A stretch of DNA of 64,000 nt from assembly GCF_005490985.1 (NCBI RefSeq), contig NZ_CP027869.1, positions 2,976,001 to 3,040,000 of the forward strand, read 5' to 3'. The first letter of the stretch is position 1, and every line of letters begins with the position of its first letter. The position numbers and the translations under genes were made by a program. Source of the stretch: Curtobacterium sp. SGAir0471. Its GTDB lineage: Bacteria; Actinomycetota; Actinomycetes; Actinomycetales; Microbacteriaceae. Below the pieces are notes generated by a model, which saw nothing but the letters and a program-made list of their open reading frames with translations, searched no databases and was not told where the DNA came from. Shown piece by piece: positions 27,076 through 35,536 of this stretch.

Positions 27076-29641
27076 CCACCTCGGCCCAGCCGTCGAACCG
27101 TCCGATCTCGGTGACGCGCACGACCGCCTCCCCCGACTCGTCCGAGGCGTCGAGGTCGATCGTCGCCGAGAACCCGAAGTCCTTGTCCCCCTCGGGGTCG
27201 GCGAAGATCTGCCGTGCCCGCCAGGTCCGTCCCGGCCCCTGCTCGTCGAGCACCAGGTACGCCATCGACCGCGCATCCCCGTCCGTCCCGATGGCGTCGT
27301 GCTCCTCGTAGTACTCCTCGAGCACGGCATCCCACGCCGAGCGGTCGAACCCGCTGGTCGCATCGAGCTCGCCGAGCCCCGCGGGATCGTCCGCGGCCGC
27401 GAGCAGCACCCGCTGGAACAGGGCGTTCCGCACGAGCACCCGGAACGCCCGCGGGTTGCCGGTGAGGCGGGCGGGCTGCGGCGGAGCGATCTCGCCAGCG
27501 GAGGAGGACACTGCTTCGGCGGCGGCCTCCGTCACGGAACCGTTGACCAGCGCCTCCCACTCGTCGACGAGCGACGAGTCGGTCTGCCGGACGACCTCGC
27601 CGAGCCACTCGATCAGGTCGTCGAGCTCGGGGGTCCGCTGTTCCTCCGAGATGGTCTGGCGCATCGTCCGGTAGGCGTCGGACAGGTAGCGGAGCACGAG
27701 ACCCTCGGAGCGGGTGAGCTGGTAGAACCGCACGAAGTCGCCGAAGGTCATCGCCCGCTCGTACATGTCGCGGACCACGGCCTTCGGTGAGAGCGTGAAG
27801 TCGAGCACCCACGGCTGCTCGGCCGCGTAGGCCTCGTACGCAGCGGTGAGCAGTTCGTCGAGCGGCTTGGGCCAGGTCACTGCCTCGAGCAGCTCCATCC
27901 GCTCCTCGTACTCGATGCCCTCGCGCTTCATGCGGGCGACCTCTTCGCCGCGCTCCTTGAACTGCTGCTGCACGAGGATGGCGCGCGGGTCGTCGAGGGT
28001 CGCCTCGACGATCGACACCATGTCCAGCGCGTACGTGGGTGAGGACGGGTCGAGCAGCTCGAACGCCGCGAGCGCGAACGGTGACAGCGGCTGGTTGAGC
28101 GCGAAGTTCACGGGTAGGTCGACGGTCATGCGGTACTGCCCGTCGACCTGCTCGATCACGCGGGCGTTGATCAGCGTGCGGGCGATCGACAGGGCGCGCC
28201 GGGCCATCGCGAGCTGCCGGGAGCGCGGCTCGTGGTTCTCGAACACGAGCGACCGGACGTCGGCGAAGGCGTCTCCCCCGCGGGCGACGACGGCGAGCAC
28301 CATCGCGTGCGTGATCCGCATCCGGGACACCATCGGCTCGGGCTCGGCGGCGATGAGGCGGTCGAACGACGCCGGCCCCCAGGAGACGAAGCCCTCGGGC
28401 GCCTTCTTCTTCTTGACCTTGTTCTTCTTCTTGGGGTCGTCCCCGGCCTTGGCGACGGCGCGGGCGTTCTCGATCTCGTGCTCGGGCGCCTCGGCGACCA
28501 CGTCGCCCTCGGTGTCGTACCCGGCACGTCCGGCGCGGCCGGCGATCTGGTGGAACTCGCGAGCGGACAGCTGCCGCATCCGGGAACCGTCGAACTTCGT
28601 CAGGCCGGTCAGCAGCACGGACCGGATCGGGACGTTGATGCCGACCCCCAGGGTGTCAGTGCCGCAGATCACCGGCAGGAGACCCCGCTGGGCGAGCTGC
28701 TCGACGAGCCGTCGGTACTTCGGCAGCATGCCCGCGTGGTGCACGCCGATGCCCGCTCGGATCAGCCGTGACAGGGTCTGCCCGAACCCGGCGCTGAACC
28801 GGAACCCGGCGATCGCGGCGGCGATCTCGTCCCGCCGCTCGCGCGACGCCACCTTCACGGACATCAGCGCCTGCGCCCGCTCGAGCGCCGCTGCCTGGGC
28901 GAAGTGCACGATGTAGACCGGTGCCTTCCCCTCCTCGAGCAGCCGCTCGACGGTCTCCTGCACGGGGGTCAGCACGTACTCGTAGGACAGCGGCACCGGT
29001 CGCGAGACACCGGTCACGCGGGCGGTGGGGCGCCCCGTGCGGCGGGAGAGGTCGTCGGCGATGGTCGTGACGTCGCCGAGGGTCGCGGACATGAGCAGGA
29101 ACTGCGCGCGCTCGAGCACGAGCAGCGGCACCTGCCACGCCCACCCGCGGTCGGGATCGCCGTAGAAGTGGAACTCGTCCATCACGACGACGTCGACCTC
29201 GGCGTCGGCGCCCTGACGGAGCGCCGTGTTCGCCAGGATCTCGGCCGTGCAGCAGATGATCGGGGCATCGGCGTTGACGCTCGAGTCGCCCGTCACCATG
29301 CCGACGTTCTGCGCACCGAACAGGTCGACGAGCTGGAAGAACTTCTCGGAGACGAGCGCCTTGATCGGCGCCGTGTACCAGCTCCGCTTGCCCTCGGCGA
29401 GCGCGGCGAAGTGCGCGCCGGCCGCGACGAGGGACTTGCCGGTGCCCGTCGGCGTGCTCAGGACGACGTTCGCACCGGACACGAGCTCGATGAGCGCTTC
29501 GTCCTGCGCCGGGTACAGCGGCCGCCCGCCGGCCTCGGCCCATTCGGCGAACGCCTGGTAGACCGCGTCCGGGTCGACGACGCCGTCGACCGCCGCCGGC
29601 AGGGCGGCGAGGAGCGGCGGGGTGGTGGTGACGTCGGTCAT
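27065..29641 (-). CDS. DEAD/DEAH-box helicase with DUF3516 C-terminal region
   Basis: 858 residues. An SKI2-like helicase core: Walker A TGTGKS (residues 65-70), motif II DEFH (155-158), motif III LLMSATLGD, motif VI QIAGRAGRAGYD. A Lys-rich insertion (DDPKKKNKVKKKKAPEG, around 435-450) precedes the ~400-residue DUF3516 region that is usual in actinobacterial members. It should unwind RNA or DNA using ATP; the biological substrate is not established. ATG at 29639-29641 has GGGAGGA upstream; a longer frame lacks support. Divergent from the LLM oxidoreductase gene. Confidence 0.92.
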   Translation of the reverse strand: MTDVTTTPPLLAALPAAVDGVVDPDAVYQAFAEWAEAGGRPLYPAQDEALIELVSGANVVLSTPTGTGKSLVAAGAHFAALAEGKRSWYTAPIKALVSEKFFQLVDLFGAQNVGMVTGDSSVNADAPIICCTAEILANTALRQGADAEVDVVVMDEFHFYGDPDRGWAWQVPLLVLERAQFLLMSATLGDVTTIADDLSRRTGRPTARVTGVSRPVPLSYEYVLTPVQETVERLLEEGKAPVYIVHFAQAAALERAQALMSVKVASRERRDEIAAAIAGFRFSAGFGQTLSRLIRAGIGVHHAGMLPKYRRLVEQLAQRGLLPVICGTDTLGVGINVPIRSVLLTGLTKFDGSRMRQLSAREFHQIAGRAGRAGYDTEGDVVAEAPEHEIENARAVAKAGDDPKKKNKVKKKKAPEGFVSWGPASFDRLIAAEPEPMVSRMRITHAMVLAVVARGGDAFADVRSLVFENHEPRSRQLAMARRALSIARTLINARVIEQVDGQYRMTVDLPVNFALNQPLSPFALAAFELLDPSSPTYALDMVSIVEATLDDPRAILVQQQFKERGEEVARMKREGIEYEERMELLEAVTWPKPLDELLTAAYEAYAAEQPWVLDFTLSPKAVVRDMYERAMTFGDFVRFYQLTRSEGLVLRYLSDAYRTMRQTISEEQRTPELDDLIEWLGEVVRQTDSSLVDEWEALVNGSVTEAAAEAVSSSAGEIAPPQPARLTGNPRAFRVLVRNALFQRVLLAAADDPAGLGELDATSGFDRSAWDAVLEEYYEEHDAIGTDGDARSMAYLVLDEQGPGRTWRARQIFADPEGDKDFGFSATIDLDASDESGEAVVRVTEIGRFDGWAEVDVD

Positions 29642-29676
29642 GCGTCCATCCTCCCAGGTGGGTGGCGACCGGGAGA

Positions 29677-29720
29677 CGGACGGGAGGCCCGGTGCCGGCC
29701 CGCCACGCGCCTCCCGTCCG
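29677..29720. repeat. Copy of the dispersed GC-rich palindrome
   Basis: Arms CGGACGGGAGG (29677-29687) / CCTCCCGTCCG (29710-29720), 22-base loop, in the promoter-bearing gap between the divergent helicase and LLM genes, so here it is unlikely to be a terminator. Confidence 0.65.
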
Positions 29721-29813
29721 GAACAGGCGGACCGCAGCGTGCGTCGCGGTCGTGCCAGGATCCTCCCGTCCGACACCCTGCCGCAGTTGGATGCACGCGC
29801 ATAGACTCGATGC

Positions 29814-30836
29814 GTGCGCGAACTCGGCTTCCTCTCCTTCGTCCCCAACCACGGCGGCACCGCCGGCGCAGCAGCCGCGCTGGAGGACGGCCTGCGCCTG
29901 TTCGAGACGGCCGAGTCACTCGGCTACGGCACCGGGTGGGTGCGCGGCAGACACTTCGAGCCGTTCCTGACCAGCCCGATGACGTTCTTCGCGGCGGCCG
30001 CCCAGCGCACCAGCACGATCGGCTTCGGCACCGCCGTCCTCGGGATGCGCTACGAGGACCCGATCCGCCTCGCCGAGGACGCCAGCACGGTCGACCTCCT
30101 CAGCGGCGGCCGGGTGCAGCTCGGCATCAGCACCGGGATCGCCGGGTACGGGCCGATCCTCGACCCGGTGTTCGGCGGCTCGGAGCGCAGCTTCCGCGAC
30201 GAGGCCGAGGCCCGTGCGGCGCGGCTGCTCGAGGTCCTGCAGGGCGAGCCGCTCGGCACGGCCGGGAAGGGCTACGAGAGCATCCCCGCCGGCGCGGACC
30301 TGACGCTGCAGCCGCTCTCGCCCGGGCTGCGCGGCCGTGTGTGGTGGGGCGGCGGCAGCACGGGCACGGCGGTCCGCACGGCCGAGAAGGGCCTGCTCCT
30401 GCACTGCTCGACGCTCAACACCGAGGACACCGGCGCCCCCTTCGCGCAGGCGCAGGCCGATCAGCTCACCGCGTACCGGGAGCGGTTCGCGGAGCTCCAG
30501 GCGGCCGGCGAGCACCCGGGCCGCACGCCGCGGGTCGCGGTGGGCAGGATCGTCGTCCCGCTGCTCGACGACCACGACCGCCGGGTGCACGAGGAGTTCC
30601 TCACCGGCTACGCGAGCGGCATGGACGACGAGGGCCGCCCGCTGAGCGGGCCGCCCTTCCGCTTCAGCAGGATCGTGTCGGGTGGCGTGGACGAGATCGT
30701 CGACGCGCTGGCCGCCGACCCGGCCGTGCAGTCGACCGACGAGCTCGTGATCACCCTGCCGGCGAACGGCGACGCTGCGGCGCACGAACGCATCCTGCGG
30801 ATCGTCGCCGAGGAGATCGCCCCGCGGCTCAGCTGA
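29814..30836 (+). CDS. LLM-class flavin-dependent oxidoreductase
   Basis: 340 residues, bacterial luciferase-like monooxygenase fold (FMN-linked). Diagnostic stretches: SLGYGTGWVRGRHFEPFLTS, RTSTIGFGTAVLGMRYEDPI, DLLSGGRVQLGISTGIAG and GRVWWGGGSTGTAVRTAEKG. Such enzymes oxidise varied organic substrates with FMNH2 and oxygen; the substrate is not visible. It has a paralogue at 40028-41065 sharing layout and motifs. GTG at 29814 has no Shine-Dalgarno; TAGACT (29802-29807) ends 6 bases before it, predicting a leaderless transcript. Confidence 0.88.
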   Translation: MRELGFLSFVPNHGGTAGAAAALEDGLRLFETAESLGYGTGWVRGRHFEPFLTSPMTFFAAAAQRTSTIGFGTAVLGMRYEDPIRLAEDASTVDLLSGGRVQLGISTGIAGYGPILDPVFGGSERSFRDEAEARAARLLEVLQGEPLGTAGKGYESIPAGADLTLQPLSPGLRGRVWWGGGSTGTAVRTAEKGLLLHCSTLNTEDTGAPFAQAQADQLTAYRERFAELQAAGEHPGRTPRVAVGRIVVPLLDDHDRRVHEEFLTGYASGMDDEGRPLSGPPFRFSRIVSGGVDEIVDALAADPAVQSTDELVITLPANGDAAAHERILRIVAEEIAPRLS

Positions 30837-30996
30837 CGACCGCGGCTGGGCTGACCGTGGTCCGGGCCGACGACGGGGGCATCCGGCCGGGGCTCGAGTC
30901 GGGGTGGTGAGGTCCGACGAGCCCCGTGCCGGATGACCATCTCGTCCCTGATCCGCACGGGATGGTGTCATCACTCTTTCACTTCTCGAAGGATTT

Positions 30997-31022
30997 GTCA
31001 TCATCGTTTCGCGAATGATGAC
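30997..31022. promoter_or_regulatory. Inverted repeat of unknown role
   Basis: GTCATCAT (30997-31004) and ATGATGAC (31015-31022) form an 8+8 inverted repeat in an unusually AT-rich patch (about 30955-31025). The gap 30837-31284 lies between two convergent genes, where no operator is expected. Apart from this repeat and the hairpins near 31075-31131, I see no gene in these 448 bases. Confidence 0.35.
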
Positions 31023-31074
31023 GAACTGTCAGCTGTTCGTGACAATCCCTGGTCAGAGGCGGAAAGGTACGCCC

Positions 31075-31131
31075 GCGGACCTTTGTCCGCCGAACGACGA
31101 ATGCGCCCCCGCGCGGACGCGGGGACGCATT
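31075..31131. terminator. Probable terminator hairpins between convergent genes
   Basis: A small stem GCGGAC-CTTT-GTCCGC (31075-31090) is followed by a larger one with outer arm AATGCG (31100-31105) pairing with the segment ending CGCATT (31131) and inner CCCCGCG/CGCGGGG. It lies between the LLM gene and the convergent glycosidase gene. Confidence 0.55.
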
Positions 31132-31284
31132 CTGGACGCACCGGACTCGAAGGGGTTCCACGACCGGATCAGGAGGCCGCTTCGCTCACACGACGGGCCC
31201 TCGGTGGTGCGCGCGCCGACGGTAACCAGCCGACTGGCGCGGGTTCATGCTACTGAACGAACCCGCGCCCGTGCGGAAATCGGC

Positions 31285-33771
31285 TCACTCCAGTTCGAGG
31301 GTCGCCGAGCCGGCCAGGTCGACGACGGACGCGCCGACGTGGAGCTCGAACGTCCCGGGCTCGTAGCGCCAGGCACCGTCCCAGTGCGCGAACGCCCGCG
31401 CCGGGACCTCGATCGACACCTCGGTGGACTCCCCCGCACCGAGCCGGACGGGCGCGAACCCGACGAGCCACCGCACCGGACGGTCGGCCGCTGACTGCGC
31501 ACGCGACGCGTAGACCTGCACGACGTGCTTCCCGGCGCGGTCACCGGTGTTCGCGACGGTCGCGGTGACGATCGCGGCGTCACCCTCGGTCACCGTCGGC
31601 GATGCGGAGACGCCGTCGATCGTCCAGGTGGTGTACCCGAGGCCGTGTCCGAAGGGGTAGGCGGGCTCGGTGCCGGCACGCAGCCAGGCCCGGTACCCGA
31701 CGTGCACGCCCTCGTCGTACGCGACCTTGCCGTCGACCGGTGTGACGTCCTGCACCGGGACGTCGGCGAGGGCGGCCGGCCACGTGGTGGGCAGGCGACC
31801 ACCGGGCTCCGCGGTGCCGGTCAGCACGTCGGCGAGGGCGTTGCCGTACTCCTGCCCGCCGAACCAGGTGAGGAGCACCGCGGCGACGTCGTCCCGCCAC
31901 GGCATCTCGACCGGCGAACCGGAGTTCACCACGACGACGGTGTTCGGGTTCACGGCGGAGACGGCACGGACCAGGTCGTCCTGGTGCCCGGGCAGTGCGA
32001 GCGACGAGCGGTCGTAGCCCTCGGACTCGACCTTGCTGTTCGTGCCGACGACGACGATCGCCACGTCGGCGTCGCGGGCGGTGGTGACGGCTGCCTCGAT
32101 GAGCGCTACGGGGTCGGCGTCGCTCGGCTCGGTGCCGAACTGGTAGGCGAGCACACCGCCGAGTGCGTCGTCCTGCACGATGTCGTGCTCGATCCGGATC
32201 GCGAGCTGCTGCCCGGCCTCGACCGCCACCGGGACGGAGCGCGCCGGCGGGTTGAGGAACGCCGCGCCGAGCTGGTCGCCCTCGACCGGGACGGTCTCGT
32301 CCAGCAGGAGTTCGCCGTCCACCCACATGCGGGAGCGACCCGCGGCGCCGATGCCGAGCCGCACGGTGCCCGTCGTCTCGGCGGTGTACGTGGTCGTGAC
32401 GTCGAGTCGGTCGGACTCGCGGATCGGGGCGTCGCCGCCGAACCAGAACAGTGCGGTGGCACGGCGGTCCTCGACGAACAGCTCCTCGCCGTCCTTGACG
32501 AACGCCACCCGGGCACCGGGCTCGCCGGTCGCGGGGTTCGTGATGCTCGACAGCGGGAACTCCGCGATGCCCTCCTGCACGACGGCGCCGATGGCGTAGT
32601 CCACGGTCGCGCCCGGGAAGGCCGCTCGGATGCCCTCGATGGGCGTCACGACGTGCTCCGGCACCACGGTCGCCGAACCGCCGCCCTGCGTGCGGGCCTG
32701 GTCGGCGTTGTGGCCCAGGAGCGCGATCCGCGCCACGGCGGGGGCGTCGAGCGGCAGGATGCCGGTGTTCCGGACGAGGACCGTGCCCTCGGCCTCGGCC
32801 TCGCGGACGAACGCGACACCGTCCTCGACGTGCACGGGCTCCGCCGCGACGGGCTCGAAGCCCTCGAGGGCACCGACGCGGGCGGCCAGGGTCAGGATCC
32901 GGCGGACCTTGCGGTCGATCGCCGCCAGCGGGACCTCGCCCGACTCGACCGCCTGGAGCAGCGGCCCCTCGCTCCACCACGGGTTCGGTCCGGGCATCGC
33001 GACGTCCTGCGACGCCTTCGCCGAGTCCACCGAGCGGACACCGGTCCAGTCGGACACGACGATGCCGTCGAAGCCCCACTCCGAGTTGAGCGGGGTCTCC
33101 AGCAGGTCGTTCTCCGACGCGGTGACGCCGTTGATCGCGTTGTAGGACGACATGACCGCCCAGGCGTGCGCCTCGGTGACGGCCTTCTCGAACGCGAGCA
33201 GGTACAGCTCGCGGAGCGCCCGGTCCGACACCTCGGTCGACGCGGTGAAGCGGTCGGTCTCGTAGTCGTTCGCGACGTAGTGCTTCGGGGTCGCGGCGAC
33301 GCCGTTCTCCTGCACGCCGTCGACGTACGACGCGGCGAGGTCGCCCGTGAGCACCGGGTCCTCGCTGAACGCCTCGAAGTGCCGTCCGCCCAGGGGCGAC
33401 CGGTGCAGGTTGATGGTCGGGCCGAGCACGACGTCGACACCCTTCCGGCGGGCCTCCACGGCGGCTGCGGCGCCGTAGCGCTTCGCGATCGCCCGGTCCC
33501 AGCTCGCCGACAGCGCGGTGGCGGAGGGCAGGTTGAGCGACGGGTCGCGCTCGTCCCAGACCTCACCGCGGACACCGGACGGGCCGTCGGACATCAGGAT
33601 GCGGCGGAGACCGATCTTCTCGACCGGCCAGGTCGTCCAGAAGTCGCGGCCGGTCAGCAGCTGGACCTTCTCCGCGGTCGTCAGCTGTCCGAGGAGCGCG
33701 TCGATGCGCTCGGCCAGCGGCGACGCGGCGGTCGGCCGGGAGGCGCGGGTGGTGTCGTCCACGGTGGTCAC
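31285..33771 (-). CDS. Glycoside hydrolase family 3 (beta-glucosidase type) with PA14 insert
   Basis: 828 residues, no signal peptide, so intracellular. Domains: GH3 N-terminal barrel (about 1-300) with the nucleophile Asp241 in IVVSDWTG and substrate motifs MSDGPSGVRG and TPKHYVANDYETDR; GH3 C-terminal domain interrupted by a PA14 domain (about 400-545, with MWVDGELLLDETVPV); and a C-terminal fibronectin III-like domain. PA14-bearing GH3 enzymes often cleave short beta-glucosides or related oligosaccharides. GTG at 33769-33771 is chosen because AGGGA lies upstream; the frame is open to 33858 but that would cross the divergent operator. The divergent TetR-family gene is a likely regulator. 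Confidence 0.93.
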   Translation of the reverse strand: MTTVDDTTRASRPTAASPLAERIDALLGQLTTAEKVQLLTGRDFWTTWPVEKIGLRRILMSDGPSGVRGEVWDERDPSLNLPSATALSASWDRAIAKRYGAAAAVEARRKGVDVVLGPTINLHRSPLGGRHFEAFSEDPVLTGDLAASYVDGVQENGVAATPKHYVANDYETDRFTASTEVSDRALRELYLLAFEKAVTEAHAWAVMSSYNAINGVTASENDLLETPLNSEWGFDGIVVSDWTGVRSVDSAKASQDVAMPGPNPWWSEGPLLQAVESGEVPLAAIDRKVRRILTLAARVGALEGFEPVAAEPVHVEDGVAFVREAEAEGTVLVRNTGILPLDAPAVARIALLGHNADQARTQGGGSATVVPEHVVTPIEGIRAAFPGATVDYAIGAVVQEGIAEFPLSSITNPATGEPGARVAFVKDGEELFVEDRRATALFWFGGDAPIRESDRLDVTTTYTAETTGTVRLGIGAAGRSRMWVDGELLLDETVPVEGDQLGAAFLNPPARSVPVAVEAGQQLAIRIEHDIVQDDALGGVLAYQFGTEPSDADPVALIEAAVTTARDADVAIVVVGTNSKVESEGYDRSSLALPGHQDDLVRAVSAVNPNTVVVVNSGSPVEMPWRDDVAAVLLTWFGGQEYGNALADVLTGTAEPGGRLPTTWPAALADVPVQDVTPVDGKVAYDEGVHVGYRAWLRAGTEPAYPFGHGLGYTTWTIDGVSASPTVTEGDAAIVTATVANTGDRAGKHVVQVYASRAQSAADRPVRWLVGFAPVRLGAGESTEVSIEVPARAFAHWDGAWRYEPGTFELHVGASVVDLAGSATLELE

Positions 33772-33844
33772 GATGGTCGGTCCCTTCGTTGTGCGACGGG
33801 CGCCGGGGCATGACCTCCGCGCGCCTTCGTCGGCGGCTGGCGTC

Positions 33845-33904
33845 AGCGTAGCAGGCAAAACCTATCGTGAGTAGGTTTCTCGGGTCCGGAACGGGCGGTA
33901 CGCT
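33845..33904. promoter_or_regulatory. Divergent promoters with a TetR-type inverted repeat
   Basis: AAACCTA-N7-TAGGTTT (33858-33878) is a perfect 7+7 inverted repeat. Minus-strand TACGCT (33850-33845) is a probable -10 for the glycosidase gene; plus-strand TACGCT (33899-33904) is the -10 for the tetR-type gene. The repeat lies between them, well placed to repress both. Confidence 0.65.
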
Positions 33905-33910
33905 CGCGCC

Positions 33911-34513
33911 ATGGCACGACGGGGTTCGTACGCGAAGGGCATCGCGAAGCGCGAGGAGATCCTCACGGTCGCGCTCGACCTCGTCGCACAGCAGGGGTTC
34001 CGGCAGACGAGCATCAAGGACATCGCCGACGCGGTCGGGCTCACCCAGGCCGGACTGCTGCACTACTTCGACTCGAAGGACGACCTCTGGGTGGAGATCC
34101 TCCGCCGCCGCGACGAGGTCGACCTGGCGCACGACTGGGGGACCACCGCCGAGGACCCGGGCGCGTTCCTCGCCGCGATCGTCCGGCACAACACCGAGGT
34201 CCCCGGCCTCGTGCAGATGTTCGTGAACCTGTCCGCCGCCGCCGCGACCGACGCCGGACACCCCGCGCACGAGTACTTCCGCGAGCGCTACGAGCGCAGC
34301 CGCGACGACTTCGCCCGGGACTTCCGGACCATGCAGCAGGACGGCCGGCTCCGCACCGACGTGGACGTCGAGCAGCTGGCGAGCGTGCTGCTGGCGATCT
34401 CGGACGGCATGCAGATCCAGTGGCTCTACGACCCGTCGCGGGACATGGCCGAGCACGTCGAGCTCGTCGCTCGGCTGGCGGTCGCGCAGTCGGTCACCCC
34501 CGCCTCCGCCTGA
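33911..34513 (+). CDS. TetR-family transcriptional regulator
   Basis: 200 residues. The DNA-binding domain spans about residues 12-60: REEILTVALDLVAQQGFRQT and IKDIADAVGLTQAGLLHYFD, a textbook TetR helix-turn-helix. The rest is the helical ligand-binding and dimerisation domain. ATG at 33911 stands exactly 7 bases after the last base of TACGCT, so the transcript should be leaderless. The divergent family 3 glycosidase and the shared inverted repeat suggest that it controls glycoside use, with a sugar-derived ligand (inference). Confidence 0.9.
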   Translation: MARRGSYAKGIAKREEILTVALDLVAQQGFRQTSIKDIADAVGLTQAGLLHYFDSKDDLWVEILRRRDEVDLAHDWGTTAEDPGAFLAAIVRHNTEVPGLVQMFVNLSAAAATDAGHPAHEYFRERYERSRDDFARDFRTMQQDGRLRTDVDVEQLASVLLAISDGMQIQWLYDPSRDMAEHVELVARLAVAQSVTPASA

Positions 34514-34650
34514 CCGCGCCGCCCCGGGCTCGGCCACCTCGACCTGCGCCGCCCGGACAGGTACCGCCAGTGCCTGGTCCCGGTGCAGGCGCACACGGCA
34601 GGATGGGCTACGGCCGACCAGGCCGTCCGACGACGATGTGGAGTGACGCG

Positions 34651-35517
34651 ATGACGCGTGTTGTGGTGACCGGAGGCAGCGGCAAGCTCGGACGGGCGGT
34701 CGTCCGCGACCTCGACGAGCACGGGTACGACGTCGTCCTGCTCGACCGGGTGCCCTCCCCCGACAAGCCCGAGCGGGTGCCGTTCGTCCGCATCGACCTG
34801 AGCGACTACGGCCAGGTCCTCGGCGCGCTGACCGGCATCGACGACCGCTACGACCGCGTCGACGCCGTCGTGCACCTCGCCGCCGTGCCCGCACCCGGCC
34901 AGGTGCCCGACGTGGCGCTCATCACGAACAACGTCACCGCGTCGATCAACGTCTTCCACGCCGCCCGGGTCGCACGCATCAAGAACGTCGTGTGGGCGTC
35001 GAGCGAGACCCTGCTCGGGATCCCGATGGGCGAGCACCACCCGCCGTACCTGCCCGTCGACGAGGAGTTCGCGGTCCGCCCGCAGTCGTCGTACTCGCTC
35101 GGCAAGGCCGTCGAGGAGGAGATGGCCCGCCACTTCACCCGCTGGGACCCGGAGCTGAAGATGATCGGCCTGCGGTTCTCGAACGTGATGGACGAGACCG
35201 ACTACCCGTCCTTCCCGTGGGACGCCTCGCCGGAGGCCAAGACGTTCAACCTGTGGTCGTACATCGACTCCCGCGACGGGGCGCAGGCGGTTCGGAGGTC
35301 GCTCGAGGCCGAGCTCACCGGGTTCGAGGCGTTCGTCATCGCGAGCCCCGACACCGTGATGGACACTCCGACGATCGAGCTCGTCGAGCGCTTCGTGCCG
35401 GACATCGAGCGCCGCACCGACATCGACGGGACGAGCTCGCTGCTGTCGAGCGAGAAGGCCCGCGAGCTCCTCGGCTACGCCCCCGAGCACTCCTGGCGGG
35501 ACCACCGCTCCCGCTGA
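34651..35517 (+). CDS. NAD(P)-dependent epimerase/dehydratase (extended SDR)
   Basis: 288 residues. Rossmann nucleotide-binding motif VVVTGGSGKLGRAVV at the N-terminus (Gly-rich GGSGKLG, about residues 6-12), VVHLAAVPAP in the middle, and the catalytic YSLGK (YxxxK) followed by AVEEEMA. The protein belongs to the extended short-chain dehydrogenase group that acts on nucleotide sugars or sugar acids. Its substrate is unknown; proximity to the glycosidase and TetR genes hints at sugar metabolism. ATG has GGAG upstream. The gene follows the tetR-type gene by 137 bases and may have its own promoter. Confidence 0.87.
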   Translation: MTRVVVTGGSGKLGRAVVRDLDEHGYDVVLLDRVPSPDKPERVPFVRIDLSDYGQVLGALTGIDDRYDRVDAVVHLAAVPAPGQVPDVALITNNVTASINVFHAARVARIKNVVWASSETLLGIPMGEHHPPYLPVDEEFAVRPQSSYSLGKAVEEEMARHFTRWDPELKMIGLRFSNVMDETDYPSFPWDASPEAKTFNLWSYIDSRDGAQAVRRSLEAELTGFEAFVIASPDTVMDTPTIELVERFVPDIERRTDIDGTSSLLSSEKARELLGYAPEHSWRDHRSR

Positions 35518-35536
35518 CCGGACGCCAGGCGCAGCC

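Noticed and set aside
31525..33813. Long plus-strand open frame opposite the family 3 glycosidase
   Set aside because: Antisense shadow; the minus-strand protein has all catalytic motifs and domain order.
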